Assembly: GCF_003726095.1 (NCBI RefSeq)
Contig: NZ_CP026031.1
Location: 682,001 to 746,000 of the forward strand
Length of the DNA stretch: 64,000 bases
Origin: Niallia circulans
GTDB lineage: Bacteria > Bacillota > Bacilli > Bacillales > Cytobacillaceae
Direction of reading: 5' to 3'
The notes beneath the pieces were generated by a model. The model did not search any database. It was not told the DNA's origin and saw only the letters and a list, made by a program, of their open reading frames with translations. The translations under genes were made by a program, and so were the position numbers. Below, one piece after another: positions 40,366-52,300 of this stretch (position 1 is the stretch's first letter; every line of letters starts with the position of its first letter).

Positions 40366-40628
40366 TATAGCGTCAATGACTATATATATGTCAAAGAAAA
40401 AAGGAACGAATATACCGTAACAAAAGTTATGCAGGAAGGAAACTTTCGACATAATTCCCTTCAAATTTTCATACTTCCCTAATCTAAATTAGCTATTTTC
40501 TATCGAACAATAAGAATTAGAACCATATATTAATATAGTATGATATTATATAGTGTAATCATTTTAAACACAGTATTATGTTAAAGAAATATCAATTCCA
40601 TTTTTGGCCATTAAGGAGAGACAAATCC

Positions 40629-41291
40629 ATGAAATTTAAAAGCGTTTTTGATATTATTGGTCCAGTCATGATTGGTCCATCCAGTTCTCATACAGCTGGT
40701 GCTGCAAGGATTGGCAGAGTGGCGCGTAATCTTTTTGAAAGAGAACCAAAATGGATAAACATTCATTTTTATGGTTCATTTGCCGAAACATATAAAGGCC
40801 ATGGAACAGATGTAGCGATAATTGGAGGGATTCTTGATTTTGATACCTTTGATGAGCGAATTAAAGAATCCTTAGAAATTGCAGAACAGCATGGAATCCA
40901 AGTTAAATTTCATATAGAAGAAGCGATCCCGGAACATCCTAATACAGCAAAAATTCATTTAGGGGACGACGACGGAGAAATGGAGCTTGTTGGTATTTCT
41001 ATTGGCGGCGGGAAAATAGAAATTATCGAGTTAAATGGCTTTCAATTAAAGCTTTCTGGTCATCATCCTGCAATATTAGTTGTTCATAATGACCGATTTG
41101 GTGCCATTGCGAAAGTGGCTAATGTATTGGCTAAACACGAAATTAATATTGGTCATATGGAAGTTAGTCGTAAAGAAAAAGGAAAACTGGCTTTAATGAC
41201 AATTGAGGTCGATCAAAATATAGAAGAAGCGATTTTAAAAGAGCTTGAACAGTTAGATTCAATTGAAAAAGTTACAACAATCGTGGAATAA
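40629..41291 (+). CDS. sdaAB: L-serine dehydratase, beta subunit
   Basis: Forms with SdaAA an iron-sulfur enzyme that deaminates serine to pyruvate. Start at MKFKSVFDIIG, after AAGGAGAGAC; the earlier ATG at 40578 would add 17 unconserved residues containing that site. 220 aa. Substrate motif GPSSSHTAGAARIGR and a C-terminal ACT domain (about 145-220). 14 bases before sdaAA. The AT-rich stretch 40366-40612 upstream has no gene; TATGAT near 40537 is a possible -10. Confidence 0.95.
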   Translation: MKFKSVFDIIGPVMIGPSSSHTAGAARIGRVARNLFEREPKWINIHFYGSFAETYKGHGTDVAIIGGILDFDTFDERIKESLEIAEQHGIQVKFHIEEAIPEHPNTAKIHLGDDDGEMELVGISIGGGKIEIIELNGFQLKLSGHHPAILVVHNDRFGAIAKVANVLAKHEINIGHMEVSRKEKGKLALMTIEVDQNIEEAILKELEQLDSIEKVTTIVE

Positions 41292-41305
41292 AGGGAGGGG
41301 TAAAT

Positions 41306-42193
41306 ATGTTTCGTAATGTAGCAGAATTGGTAGAAATAGCAACAACTAGAAGTTTACCGATTTCCGAAATAATGATAGAACAAGAAATGCAAGTAACAGG
41401 AAAAACAAGACAAGAAATTATCGGTCAAATGGAAACGAATCTTCAAGTAATGGAGCAAGCGGTTGAAAGAGGGTTAAAGGGAGTTGTATCCCATTCTGGA
41501 TTAACTGGTGGAGATGCGGTGCTTCTCCAAAACTATATTAAGAAAGGTCAATTTCTTTCCGGAGAGATTATTCTAGATGCGGTAAGTAAAGCTGTTGCAA
41601 CAAATGAAGTAAATGCCGCTATGGGAATGATATGTGCAACACCGACAGCAGGGTCAGCAGGAGTGGTGCCTGGTACGTTATTTGCTGTACAAAATAAACT
41701 GAATCCTACAAGAAAGCAAATGATTGCATTTCTTTTCACATCTGGTGCATTTGGATTTGTTGTGGCAAATAATGCTTCCATCTCAGGTGCGGCAGGGGGA
41801 TGTCAAGCAGAAGTTGGCTCGGCTGCCGGCATGGCTGCAGCAGCAATTGTAGAAATGGCAGGAGGAACACCAGAACAATCAGCACATGCTATGGCCATCA
41901 CGTTAAAGAATATGCTCGGTCTTGTTTGTGATCCAGTTGCTGGATTAGTGGAAGTTCCTTGTGTAAAACGAAATGCAATGGGTGCAGCGAATGCGATGAT
42001 TGCTGCTGATATGGCTTTGGCTGGTATTAAAAGTCGTATCCCCTGTGATGAAGTAATTGATAGTATGTATCGCATTGGTCAGGCAATGCCTACAGCGCTT
42101 AAAGAAACAGCACGGGGAGGGTTGGCAGCAACACCGACAGGTCGCAGGTTAGAAGCTGAAATCTTTGGTAGTGCAGCTGCCGCAAACAAGTGA
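41306..42193 (+). CDS. sdaAA: L-serine dehydratase, alpha (Fe-S) subunit
   Basis: 295 aa. Carries the [4Fe-4S] cluster that activates serine. Candidate ligand cysteines lie in GMICATPT, AAGGCQAE, LVCDPVAG and VEVPCVKRN. Strong GGGAGGGG site. The last four bases overlap the recG start. Confidence 0.95.
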   Translation: MFRNVAELVEIATTRSLPISEIMIEQEMQVTGKTRQEIIGQMETNLQVMEQAVERGLKGVVSHSGLTGGDAVLLQNYIKKGQFLSGEIILDAVSKAVATNEVNAAMGMICATPTAGSAGVVPGTLFAVQNKLNPTRKQMIAFLFTSGAFGFVVANNASISGAAGGCQAEVGSAAGMAAAAIVEMAGGTPEQSAHAMAITLKNMLGLVCDPVAGLVEVPCVKRNAMGAANAMIAADMALAGIKSRIPCDEVIDSMYRIGQAMPTALKETARGGLAATPTGRRLEAEIFGSAAAANK

Positions 42194-44238
42194 GTGAGTC
42201 TTTACAACTATCCGTTGAACATATAAAAGGGGTTGGACCCGAAACAAAAAAACAGTTAGAAGAAATGAATATTCATAAGATTAATGATTTGCTAGAATAT
42301 TTTCCTTATCGCTATGAGGATTATCGTCTGAAAAACCTCGAAGAAATAAAGCATGAAGAAAAAGTGACGGTAGAAGGGAAGGTTCATAGTGAACCATCCC
42401 TTATTTTTTATGGAAGAAAGAAATCTAGATTAACTATAAAGCTATTAGTCGAACAGTACTTAATTACGGTTGTGTTTTTTAATCAGCCCTATTTAAAAAG
42501 TAAATTAGCTGTGCAAGAATTGATTACGGTAACAGGGAAATGGGATCAGCACCGGCAGACCATAACAGCAAACCATTTGCAAATTGGCAGTAATCAAAAG
42601 GGGCATGTATTCGAACCAGTCTATGCTGTAAAAGGGAATATGACCGTAAAAAGTTTACGTAAATATATATCCTCTGCTTTAAATCAATATGGAGAATTAA
42701 TCGAAGAGAATTTTCCCCCTTCGATGTTAACGAAGTATCGTTTGCTGCCTCGAAAGGAAGCACTCAAGATTATCCATTTTCCTGAAAAGAGAGAGGATCT
42801 AACGCAAGCTAGAAGACGTTTTGTGTATGAAGAATTTCTTTTGTTTCAATTAAAAATGAGTGCCTTAAGAAAATACGAAAGAGAACATTCTGGTGGCAAA
42901 AGCCAGCAATATTCCCTTGAAAAACTAACCACTTTCATTAAGGAGCTTCCTTTTCCGTTGACAAATGCTCAAAAAAGGGTAGTAAACGAAATTCTCACAG
43001 ATATGAAAGCAGATGTGCGAATGAATCGTTTACTGCAAGGGGATGTAGGATCAGGGAAAACAATTGTTGCTGCGATTGTGTTATATGCTTCGATCCTTTC
43101 AGGCAACCAAGGTGCGCTAATGGCACCGACAGAAATCCTGGCAGAGCAGCACGCAGATTCGCTGCATCATATTTTTTCAGAATTTGGCGTAACATGTGGT
43201 TTGTTAACAAGCTCTGTTAAAGGTAAAAAAAGAAAAGAATTACTAGCCCAACTAAAAGAAGGGAAAATCGATATTTTAATAGGGACACATGCATTAATCC
43301 AAGATGATGTAGTATTCAAATCATTAGGATTAGTCATTACAGATGAACAGCACCGCTTTGGTGTGGAACAAAGAAGAGTACTGCGGGAGAAGGGGGAAAA
43401 TCCAGATGTTCTGTTTATGACTGCGACCCCAATTCCACGAACGCTTGCCATCACGGTATTTGGTGAGATGGATGTCAGTATTATCGATGAAATGCCAGCA
43501 GGGCGAAAAAACATCGAAACATATTGGGTAAAGCATGATATGTTAACAAGAATCCTGCAGTTTATGGAAAAAGAACTCCAGCAAGGAAGACAAGCTTATG
43601 TAATTTGTCCGTTAATCGAGGAGTCCGAAAAACTGGATGTTCAAAATGCGATCGACGTGCATGCGATGTTATCTACCTTTTTCCAAGGCAGATACAATGT
43701 AGGGCTTATGCATGGAAAACTGCATCCAGAAGAGAAAGATAATATGATGAAACAGTTCAGTCAGAATGAGATCCAAGTGCTTGTAAGTACAACGGTTGTT
43801 GAAGTTGGAGTTAATGTACCAAATGCGACATTTATGCTCGTATATGATGCAGAACGATTTGGGTTATCACAGCTTCATCAGCTAAGAGGGAGAGTAGGGC
43901 GAGGGGATGCCCAGTCTTACTGTGTATTAATCGCAGATCCGAAAACAGATGTTGGCAAAGAACGAATGAAAATTATGACGGAAACAAGCGATGGGTTCGT
44001 GTTAAGTGAGAAGGATCTAGAATTAAGAGGACCAGGAGATTTCTTTGGGAAAAAACAAAGTGGTCTACCTGAATTCAAAATGGGTGATATGATACACGAT
44101 TATCGCATCTTGGAAACAGCAAGAAATGACGCTGCTATCCTAATCGAGTCAACTGCATTCTGGCAAAATGACGACTACAAAGCGCTAAGAGATTCTCTCG
44201 AAGAAACAGGAGTCCTTAACGGAGAAAAGCTAGATTAA
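42190..44238 (+). CDS. recG: ATP-dependent DNA helicase RecG
   Basis: Remodels stalled forks and branched DNA. 682 aa. N-terminal wedge/OB domain (about 1-240), then helicase motifs LQGDVGSGKT, DEQHRFG, TATPIPRTL, the GLMHGKLHPEEKD loop and QLRGRVGRG. Start taken as GTG overlapping the sdaAA stop (GTGA). No ribosome site is visible, so it depends on coupling, and the exact start is less certain than the gene. Confidence 0.95.
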   Translation: MSESLQLSVEHIKGVGPETKKQLEEMNIHKINDLLEYFPYRYEDYRLKNLEEIKHEEKVTVEGKVHSEPSLIFYGRKKSRLTIKLLVEQYLITVVFFNQPYLKSKLAVQELITVTGKWDQHRQTITANHLQIGSNQKGHVFEPVYAVKGNMTVKSLRKYISSALNQYGELIEENFPPSMLTKYRLLPRKEALKIIHFPEKREDLTQARRRFVYEEFLLFQLKMSALRKYEREHSGGKSQQYSLEKLTTFIKELPFPLTNAQKRVVNEILTDMKADVRMNRLLQGDVGSGKTIVAAIVLYASILSGNQGALMAPTEILAEQHADSLHHIFSEFGVTCGLLTSSVKGKKRKELLAQLKEGKIDILIGTHALIQDDVVFKSLGLVITDEQHRFGVEQRRVLREKGENPDVLFMTATPIPRTLAITVFGEMDVSIIDEMPAGRKNIETYWVKHDMLTRILQFMEKELQQGRQAYVICPLIEESEKLDVQNAIDVHAMLSTFFQGRYNVGLMHGKLHPEEKDNMMKQFSQNEIQVLVSTTVVEVGVNVPNATFMLVYDAERFGLSQLHQLRGRVGRGDAQSYCVLIADPKTDVGKERMKIMTETSDGFVLSEKDLELRGPGDFFGKKQSGLPEFKMGDMIHDYRILETARNDAAILIESTAFWQNDDYKALRDSLEETGVLNGEKLD

Positions 44239-44443
44239 TCACAATATATTTTCTAGTAAATAACAAGTTTAAGTATGTTGACATCTTTTTTATAGAGAGA
44301 GTTTAGGAATCATAAAGTAGCTTGAATAACCGCAGATAACATAAGAATAGTATAGCCCCTTATCGTACAGCTGGAAAAGATAGGGTAGGGAATTCAGGCT
44401 GAGGTTTATGTTTTTATTCACTAGCGGAGAACAAAACTTCGGC

Positions 44444-44472
44444 TTGCAATCCCATTGTATAAATTATATACT
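44444..44472 (+). promoter_or_regulatory. Promoter of the fapR-plsX-fabD-fabG operon
   Basis: TTGCAA (44444-44449), 17-base spacer, TATACT (44467-44472). The predicted start falls inside the FapR operator that follows. The rest of the 275-base gap after recG has one weak dyad near 44357-44391. Confidence 0.75.
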
Positions 44473-44475
44473 ACT

Positions 44476-44494
44476 ATTAGTACCTAGTCTTAAT
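44476..44494. promoter_or_regulatory. FapR operator
   Basis: ATTAGTACCTAGTCTTAAT, the inverted-repeat pattern bound by FapR upstream of lipid genes in Bacillus and Staphylococcus. It immediately follows the -10, so bound FapR would block initiation. Malonyl-CoA releases FapR in known systems. Confidence 0.85.
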
Positions 44495-44513
44495 AGTGCG
44501 GTGGTGTGAATAA

Positions 44514-45077
44514 ATGAAGAGGAACAAAAGAGAACGTCAAGAGCTTTTAGTGGAGACAATCAAGGAAACTCCATTTATTACAGACGAGGAATTGGCGGAA
44601 AAATTCTCTGTTAGTGTACAGACGATAAGACTAGATCGGTTAGAACTATCCATTCCAGAGCTTAGAGAGCGCATTAAAAATGTCGCCAAACAATCACTTG
44701 AAGACGAAGTGAAAGCATTGCCTATCGAAGAAGTCATTGGTGAAATAATCGATATGGAATTAGATAGTTCAGCTATATCTATCTTTGAAGTGAAAGAAGA
44801 GCATGTTTTTAAAAGAAATGGTATTGCAAGGGGGCATCATCTCTTTGCACAAGCGAATTCTCTTGCGGTAGCCCTAATTAACGATGAACTAGCACTAACG
44901 GCAAAAGCCAGTATTCATTTTACGAGATCGGTTAAATTAGGTGAACGAATTATTGCTAAAGCAAAAGTAAAGCATATAGATAGTATAACTGGCAGAACAA
45001 CAGTAGAAGTGAATAGTTATGTGAACACAGAATTAGTTTTTAAAGGTGAATTTGACATGTACCGTGCCAAAAGATAA
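44514..45077 (+). CDS. fapR: Transcriptional regulator of lipid synthesis FapR
   Basis: A malonyl-CoA-sensing repressor of fatty-acid and phospholipid genes. 187 aa. N-terminal DeoR-like helix-turn-helix ([21 protein letters not shown]), linker helix, and a C-terminal hot-dog domain with the thioesterase-like fold ([18 protein letters not shown]). Autoregulated through the operator just upstream. Overlap region leads into plsX. Confidence 0.95.
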   Translation: MKRNKRERQELLVETIKETPFITDEELAEKFSVSVQTIRLDRLELSIPELRERIKNVAKQSLEDEVKALPIEEVIGEIIDMELDSSAISIFEVKEEHVFKRNGIARGHHLFAQANSLAVALINDELALTAKASIHFTRSVKLGERIIAKAKVKHIDSITGRTTVEVNSYVNTELVFKGEFDMYRAKR

Positions 45078-45090
45078 AGGAGTAATCAAT

Positions 45091-46077
45091 ATGATGAAAA
45101 TTGCAATGGATGCAATGGGGGGAGACAATGCCCCAAAGGAAATAGTTATTGGTGCCCAAAAAGCAATTGAAACTTTTTCAGACCTAGAGATACTTCTTGT
45201 TGGGGACGAAAAACAGATTCAAGCTTCTCTAACCAATAAAGAACGAATCAACATTTTACATACAGAAGAGCAAATTTTAGCAACAGATGAACCAGTAAGA
45301 GCAGTACGCAGGAAAAAAACAGCTAGTATGGTCCTTGGTGCTACAGAAGTAAAAGAGGGAAGAGCAGATGCGTTCATATCAGCAGGAAATACAGGTGCCT
45401 TAATGGCAACTGGATTATTCGTTGTTGGTAGAATGGAGGGGATTGACCGCCCAGCATTAGCACCAACCTTGCCGACGATTGGTGGAGAAGGATTCCTTTT
45501 ACTTGATGTTGGTGCAAATGTAGACGCTAAGCCAGAAAACTTAGTTCAATATGCCATGATGGGGAGCATCTATTCTGAAAAAGTAAGAGGAGTTGCTAAA
45601 CCAAGAGTCGGCTTATTGAACATTGGAACAGAAGAGAAAAAGGGAAATGAGTTAACAAAGAAAACCTTTGAACTTCTCCAAAATACCAATATTCATTTTA
45701 TCGGAAATGTGGAAGCACGTGATTTGCTTGAAGGAGTATGTGATGTTGCTGTGACAGACGGTTTTACAGGAAATATGATTTTAAAAACGGTTGAGGGAAC
45801 AGCAATGTCGATGTTTAAAATGATTAAGGCCGAGTTAATGAGCAGCTTTACTTCTAAAATGGCTGCTGCTGTCTTGAAGCCTAATCTAAAGCAGATTAAA
45901 AATAAGTTAGATTATTCAGAGTATGGCGGAGCTGCCTTATTCGGTTTAAATGCCCCTGTAATCAAGGCCCATGGTTCGTCTGATAGTCAAGCGGTTTTTA
46001 GTGCAATCAGACAAACAAGAGAATTTGTGCAATCAGGGGTAGTCGCTCAAATTAAGGATGCAATGGAGAATAAATAG
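45091..46077 (+). CDS. plsX: Phosphate acyltransferase PlsX
   Basis: Turns acyl-ACP into acyl-phosphate for glycerophosphate acylation by PlsY. 328 aa from the ATG of [15 protein letters not shown], after AAGGAG; the in-frame ATG at 45046 lies within fapR and is rejected. Conserved [10 protein letters not shown] and GFTGN motifs. Confidence 0.95.
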   Translation: MMKIAMDAMGGDNAPKEIVIGAQKAIETFSDLEILLVGDEKQIQASLTNKERINILHTEEQILATDEPVRAVRRKKTASMVLGATEVKEGRADAFISAGNTGALMATGLFVVGRMEGIDRPALAPTLPTIGGEGFLLLDVGANVDAKPENLVQYAMMGSIYSEKVRGVAKPRVGLLNIGTEEKKGNELTKKTFELLQNTNIHFIGNVEARDLLEGVCDVAVTDGFTGNMILKTVEGTAMSMFKMIKAELMSSFTSKMAAAVLKPNLKQIKNKLDYSEYGGAALFGLNAPVIKAHGSSDSQAVFSAIRQTREFVQSGVVAQIKDAMENK

Positions 46078-46131
46078 AGACAGATATAGTGAATTCCACT
46101 TCTAATGGGAAGAAAAGGAGAGTAAAAATAA

Positions 46132-47076
46132 ATGAGTAAAATCGCTTTTGTTTTTCCAGGTCAAGGCTCACAAGTAGTTGGAATGGGAAAAGATTTATTT
46201 GAACAATTTGAACCGGCAGCAAATGTATTTAAAAAAGCGGATCAAAAATTAAACTTTTCTTTGACGGACTTAATTTTTGATGGACCAAAGGAAGAGCTTA
46301 CGCTTACCCATAATACACAGCCAGCTTTACTTACAACAAGCATCGCCATTTTAGAACATTTTAAGCAGTTTAATATACAGCCAGATTTTGTTGCTGGTCA
46401 TAGCTTAGGTGAGTATTCAGCGTTAGTAGCAGCAGGTGTGCTATCTTTTGAAGAGGCTGTATATGCGGTTCGCAAACGTGGAGAATATATGCAAGAAGCT
46501 GTTCCAGCAGGCGAAGGAGCAATGGCCGCTGTGCTTGGATTAGAAAGAGAGAAATTAACTGCGGTCACACACGAGATTTCAGATGCAGGTAATTCTGTAC
46601 AGTTGGCTAATCTTAATTGTCCTGGACAAATTGTAATCTCAGGAACAACAAAGGGTGTTGAATTAGCGGGAGAAAGAGCGAAGGAAGCAGGTGCAAAGCG
46701 TGCAATTCCTCTGGAAGTAAGTGGTCCCTTCCATTCTGAGTTAATGAAACCAGCAGCGGAAAAATTTGCATCTGTATTAGATGGATTGCAATTAACAGAT
46801 GCAAAAATTCCTGTCATTGCTAATGTAACGGCAGCTCCAATTCAAGATCACGCAGAAATAAAAACAAAGCTGGTGGAGCAATTGTATTCATCTGTCCTTT
46901 GGGAAGATTCCGTTCGCAACATGCTTGATTTAGGGGTAGATACATTTATTGAAATTGGACCTGGTAAAGTTCTTTCCGGTTTAATCAAGAAAATTGATCG
47001 AAAAGCAAAAGTATATGCTGTAAATGATATAGAAACAAGTAGTAAAGTTGCAGAAGAATTAAAGGGGGATATGTAA
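46132..47076 (+). CDS. fabD: Malonyl-CoA:ACP transacylase
   Basis: Loads malonyl groups on ACP. 314 aa. Opens FVFPGQGSQ, catalytic Ser in GHSLGEYSAL, and the substrate Arg and His in the family positions (VRKRGEYMQ, GPFHS). AGGAGAG site. fabG begins directly after its stop. Confidence 0.96.
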   Translation: MSKIAFVFPGQGSQVVGMGKDLFEQFEPAANVFKKADQKLNFSLTDLIFDGPKEELTLTHNTQPALLTTSIAILEHFKQFNIQPDFVAGHSLGEYSALVAAGVLSFEEAVYAVRKRGEYMQEAVPAGEGAMAAVLGLEREKLTAVTHEISDAGNSVQLANLNCPGQIVISGTTKGVELAGERAKEAGAKRAIPLEVSGPFHSELMKPAAEKFASVLDGLQLTDAKIPVIANVTAAPIQDHAEIKTKLVEQLYSSVLWEDSVRNMLDLGVDTFIEIGPGKVLSGLIKKIDRKAKVYAVNDIETSSKVAEELKGDM

Positions 47077-47820
<744 letters not shown>

Positions 47821-47905
47821 TCTTTCCTAAACAAAGGGAAAAATGCGAATAGTAAGAGAATAAACATCAGATAAAGTTCTCATTTATTATTTCGTTAAAA
47901 TACTC

Positions 47906-47911
47906 TATAAT
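47906..47911 (+). promoter_or_regulatory. Candidate -10 for acpP
   Basis: TATAAT 24 bases before the acpP start, with only a weak TTTATT at -35 spacing. It could add a separate promoter for the highly expressed acyl carrier protein. Confidence 0.4.
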
Positions 47912-47934
47912 GCATTTGAGGGGAGGTGAAATAA

Positions 47935-48165
47935 ATGGCAGATGTATTAGAGCGTGTAACAAAAATCGTTGTAGATCGTCTTGGCGTAGAAGAATCAGAA
48001 GTAACTTTAGAGGCTTCTTTCAAAGATGATTTAGGGGCTGACTCTCTTGATGTAGTTGAACTTGTTATGGAATTAGAAGATGAGTTTGATATGGAAATTT
48101 CTGACGATGATGCTGAAAAGATTTCTACAGTTGGTGATGCTGTGAACTACATAAGTAATCGCTAA
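47935..48165 (+). CDS. acpP: Acyl carrier protein
   Basis: 76 aa, acidic. The phosphopantetheine Ser is in [12 protein letters not shown]. Very strong GAGGGGAGGTG ribosome site. Separated from fabG by 114 bases and followed by its own terminator. Confidence 0.97.
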   Translation: MADVLERVTKIVVDRLGVEESEVTLEASFKDDLGADSLDVVELVMELEDEFDMEISDDDAEKISTVGDAVNYISNR

Positions 48166-48174
48166 TCAATGTTT

Positions 48175-48206
48175 AAAAGCTCCGTTATAACGGGGCTTTT
48201 AATTTT
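48175..48206 (+). terminator. Terminator after acpP
   Basis: AAAAGCTCCGT pairs with ACGGGGCTTTT (one wobble) around TATA, with an AATTTTG tail. The tail is short, so it may be leaky. Confidence 0.75.
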
Positions 48207-48592
48207 GTATGTTAGCGATGATTTATGTATATTCTATGATTGTAGAAATATCAGGGAAATCCATTATGAAAATGGCTCTAAGAATAGATGACAATATCTG
48301 TTTGTTTGATGTATACTAATAACTAAATACCTATTATTATAGGCAAAATATTAGTTGTTGGACGGATAGATAGCGATTCGTGCAAATGAATAACAAATAC
48401 AGCGTTTATTGACGCATAAAAGGATAGAAATAGTTTTTCTTATGTGAAGTGGGGTTAGCCCCCTAGTGGTAGCCCGATTTCTGTAATAGAAAAGGCTTGG
48501 AGAGAAAAAACTTTCCAAGTTTCTTTGCGTTTTTTATCTTTTTTACTTAAACTTGAAATGAATTGTAAACTTAGTGCTAAGGTGGATGCAAA
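48207..48592. other. Intergenic leader, acpP to rnc
   Basis: 385 bases without a gene. Structures: GGGG/CCCC near 48451-48462, and CTTGGAGAG (48496-48504) with CTTTCCAAG (48511-48519), followed by T-rich sequence ending in TTTTTTATCTTTTTT. The second could be a terminator or an attenuator ahead of rnc. Confidence 0.4.
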
Positions 48593-49333
48593 ATGCGAGG
48601 CAATCGAAAAGACAAAAGAACTGTTCGACCAAATGAGAAAAAAATGAAAGAACTCCAAGATAAATTGGGGATTCATTTTACGAATGAAAAACTATTAAAG
48701 CAAGCTTTTACCCATTCATCATATGTGAATGAGCATCGAAGAAAACCACATGAAGATAACGAAAGATTAGAATTTCTTGGGGATGCTGTTCTGGAATTAA
48801 CGGTTTCTAAATTTCTTTTCAATAAATTCCCGATGATGAGCGAAGGTGAGCTGACTAAATTGCGAGCTGCAATCGTTTGTGAACCATCGCTTGTTTCCTT
48901 TGCTAATGAACTTTCCTTTGGTAAGTATGTGCTCTTAGGTAAAGGAGAGGAAATGACTGGGGGAAGAACTAGACCAGCGCTGCTTGCTGATGTATTTGAA
49001 GCGTTTATTGGTGCTTTATATTTAGACCAAGGATTAGACTCAGTGGTAGCATTTTTAGAGGAAGTTATATTCCCGAAAATTAATAACGGTGCTTTTTCTC
49101 ATGTGATGGATTTTAAAAGTCAACTACAAGAATATGTACAAAGAGATGCTGTTGGAACAATCGAGTATAAAATATTACTTGAAAAAGGACCCGCACACAA
49201 TAGAGAGTTTATTTCACAAGTCTTTTTAAATAATCGAGAACTTGGAACAGGTATGGGGCGTTCCAAGAAAGAAGCAGAGCAGCAAGCTGCCCAAAAATCA
49301 TTATTAATGCTAAAGGCGGAAAGTGAAAACTAA
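48593..49333 (+). CDS. rnc: Ribonuclease III
   Basis: Cleaves double-stranded RNA and processes rRNA and scRNA precursors. 246 aa. Signature [13 protein letters not shown] in the N-terminal catalytic domain, [13 protein letters not shown] with the second metal site, and a C-terminal dsRNA-binding domain (about 165-240). ATG after AAGGTGGA. The stop is followed directly by an ATG opening a 19-codon ORF. Confidence 0.96.
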   Translation: MRGNRKDKRTVRPNEKKMKELQDKLGIHFTNEKLLKQAFTHSSYVNEHRRKPHEDNERLEFLGDAVLELTVSKFLFNKFPMMSEGELTKLRAAIVCEPSLVSFANELSFGKYVLLGKGEEMTGGRTRPALLADVFEAFIGALYLDQGLDSVVAFLEEVIFPKINNGAFSHVMDFKSQLQEYVQRDAVGTIEYKILLEKGPAHNREFISQVFLNNRELGTGMGRSKKEAEQQAAQKSLLMLKAESEN

Positions 49334-49393
49334 ATGCTCAAGAAAACAAACGAAGAAAAACAACTAGAGGAAAACAAGGAAGAATCGGGGTGA
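49334..49393 (+). CDS. Possible 19-residue leader peptide between rnc and smc
   Basis: ATG directly abuts the rnc TAA. The product is highly charged (MLKKTNEEKQLEENKEESG). Its stop lies inside the smc ribosome-binding region (GGGGTGAGG), four bases before the smc ATG. No ribosome site of its own except possible restart after rnc. It may couple smc translation to rnc or be chance. Confidence 0.3.
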   Translation: MLKKTNEEKQLEENKEESG

Positions 49394-49397
49394 GGTC

Positions 49398-52300
49398 ATG
49401 TTCTTAAAACGGTTAGATGTTATCGGTTTTAAGTCATTTGCAGATCGGATTTCTGTCGATTTTGTGCCAGGTGTGACAGCAGTAGTAGGACCAAACGGAA
49501 GTGGAAAGAGTAATATTACGGATGCAATTCGTTGGGTACTTGGAGAACAATCTGCAAAGTCTTTGCGTGGAAGTAAGATGGAGGATGTTATCTTTTCAGG
49601 TAGTGACTCAAGAAAAGCGGTTAACTTTGCAGAAGTAACGTTAACTTTAGAAAATGAAGATCATTTCCTGCCATTGGATTTCCATGAAGTAAGTGTGACG
49701 AGGCGTGTATATCGATCAGGAGATAGTGAATTTTTAATTAATAAACAATCTTGTCGTCTAAAAGATATTATTGATTTATTTATGGACTCGGGGCTTGGGC
49801 GCGAGGCATTTTCGATTATCAGTCAGGGAAAAGTCGAAGAAATTTTAAATAGTAAGGCAGAAGATCGCCGGTCTATCTTTGAAGAAGCAGCAGGTGTATT
49901 GAAATATAAAACTCGTAAGAAAAAAGCAGAAGGCAAGCTTGTAGAAACACAAGATAATCTGAATCGTGTAAATGACATATTACATGAATTAGAAAGTCAG
50001 GTTGAGCCACTAAAGATTCAAAGCTCAATGGCTAAAGAATATCTACATCATCGTGAAAATCTTGAATCGATTGAAGTAGCCTTAATGGTTCATGATATCG
50101 AAGAAGCGCATGAGCGATTTGAAGCTATTTCAAAGCAATTAGAAACATATAAACAAGAAGAACTAAAACTATCCTCCATGCTGCAAAATAAGGAAGCGAA
50201 GATGGAGGAAGTGAAAAATGAAGTTGCCGCTTTAGATGAATCGATTGATGATCTTCAACAAGTACTTCTTTTAGTGAGTGAAGAATTAGAAAAATTAGAA
50301 GGTCGAAAAGAAGTATTAAAAGAGCGAAAAAAGAATGCAACACAAAATCGAGATCAGCTTGAAAAGAGCAAAGTGGAGCTACAAGAAAGAGTAGAAACCC
50401 TTGTGTTGCAAAAAGAAGAGCAACAAAAGCTTGTTCATGAATTGCAAGCAGAGTCGAAAGCGATTGAAGAAACTTTAAAAGCTAATGAAAAAAATCTTGC
50501 TCTTTTTAATGAAAACCTAGAAGAAAAAATTGAGATGCTAAAAAGCGACTATATTGAGATAGTGAGTAATCAAGCAGCGGCAAAAAATGAATTGAATTCG
50601 GTTATTCAGCAACTAGAAAATCATGAAAAAAGAACGTCGCAGCTTGATGAAGAAAATGCTAATTTTACAAATGAACGTATGCATATTCAAGAAAAAAAGA
50701 CTAAGTTTATGGAGAAATTAAAGGAACTTTCTGATGAACTGGAGAAATGGTCTAAACAATGGCAGGAAAAGCAAAGTCATTTTCAAGGAATAGAAGCAAA
50801 GGTTCAACAAGTCGAGAAGGCACTATATCAATCATACCAATATGCACAGCAGGCGAAATCACGTAAAGAAATGCTTGAGGAATTAGAAGATGACTATTCT
50901 GGATTTTTCCACGGAGTAAAGGAAGTACTTAAAGCTAGAGGGAAATCCTTACAAGGGATCAGAGGTGCAGTTGCGGAATTAATGCAAGTGCCAAAGGAAT
51001 ATAGTGTGAGCTTAGAGATTGCATTAGGTGGATCGATGCAGCATATTGTGGTGGAAACAGAACAAAATGGTCGTGAAGCAATCGCTTTTTTAAAAAAGAA
51101 TGGGTTTGGACGAGCTACGTTTTTACCAATGAATGTGATTAAGGGAAAAACGCTTGCTGATTCCCAACTCCGATTAATTCAAGGGCATCCATCCTTTATT
51201 GGGGTTGCGGCAGATTTGATTAATTATGACAGTCAATATCGGGAAATTATCCGCAGTTTATTAGGAAATGTTGTGATTACGAAGGACTTAAAGGGCGCCA
51301 ATGAGATGGCAAAAATTCTTCAATATCGTTCCCGCTTTGTAACGTTAGAAGGGGAGATAGTTAATCCTGGTGGGTCGATGACTGGTGGAGCGATGAAGCA
51401 GAAACAAGCTTCGATCATCACTAGAAAAGGCGAATTAGAAGAGCTTAAGAAAAAGATTTTTGAAATGGATAAAACATCTTTAAAGCTTGAGGAACAGCTG
51501 AAAAAAGGAAAAGCAGCATTGCAAGCAGAAGAATCATCGATAGAAGAAGCGCGCTTAAAGGTGGAAGATCTTCGTTTCCAAATTCAAACATGGAAAGATG
51601 ACTTAAAAGAGGTGGAATTCGAAGAAAGAGCAATGAATGATAAATTGTCTCTATATGACCGCAATAAGGCCGATTCACATCAAGAGCAAGAGCTTCTGCA
51701 GCAAAGAAGAACTGTTTTGCAAGAAAAACTGGAACAGCAAAGTAAAAAGTTATCTGAATTGGATAAAGAGATTGCTTTAGTTACCGAGCAAAAAAATAAA
51801 CAAACAGTTTCAAAAGAATCAGTCGTAAATACAATTAGTGATTTACGAATTCAATCGGCAGCTAAAAAGGAACAGCTCCGCCATGAAAAGGATAAGTTAG
51901 CAGCTATCATTCAAGAACATGAATCAACTGAAGAAAAGTGGGAGCTTGTCAAAGAGGACTTACGCTTGCTTTCTTCTGAAATGAGTAATTCTCATTCAGG
52001 GGAAGCGACATTAGAAGAAGCAGCAGAACAAAAATTGCAAGAAAAGCAAGAAACGATCCAGCTTATTTCTTTACGCAGAGAGGAAAGATTGCAAAAACAA
52101 ATGCGCTTAGAAGAGCTGGAGCTGGAAACAAAGGAGCAGCGCAGGCTTCATAGAGGGATTGTTCAGGCACTAAAGGATGAAGAAGTTAAATTAAACCGTG
52201 TAGACGTGGAATTAGATACACGATTAACGAATCTACGCGAGGAATACTTATTAACGTATGAAGGGGCTAAGCTTGATTATCCTTTAACATTAGAAGTCGA

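Noticed and set aside
40285..40482. 65-codon protein gene
   Set aside because: It is made largely from the palindrome and AT-rich flank, with weak start signals and no recognisable domain.
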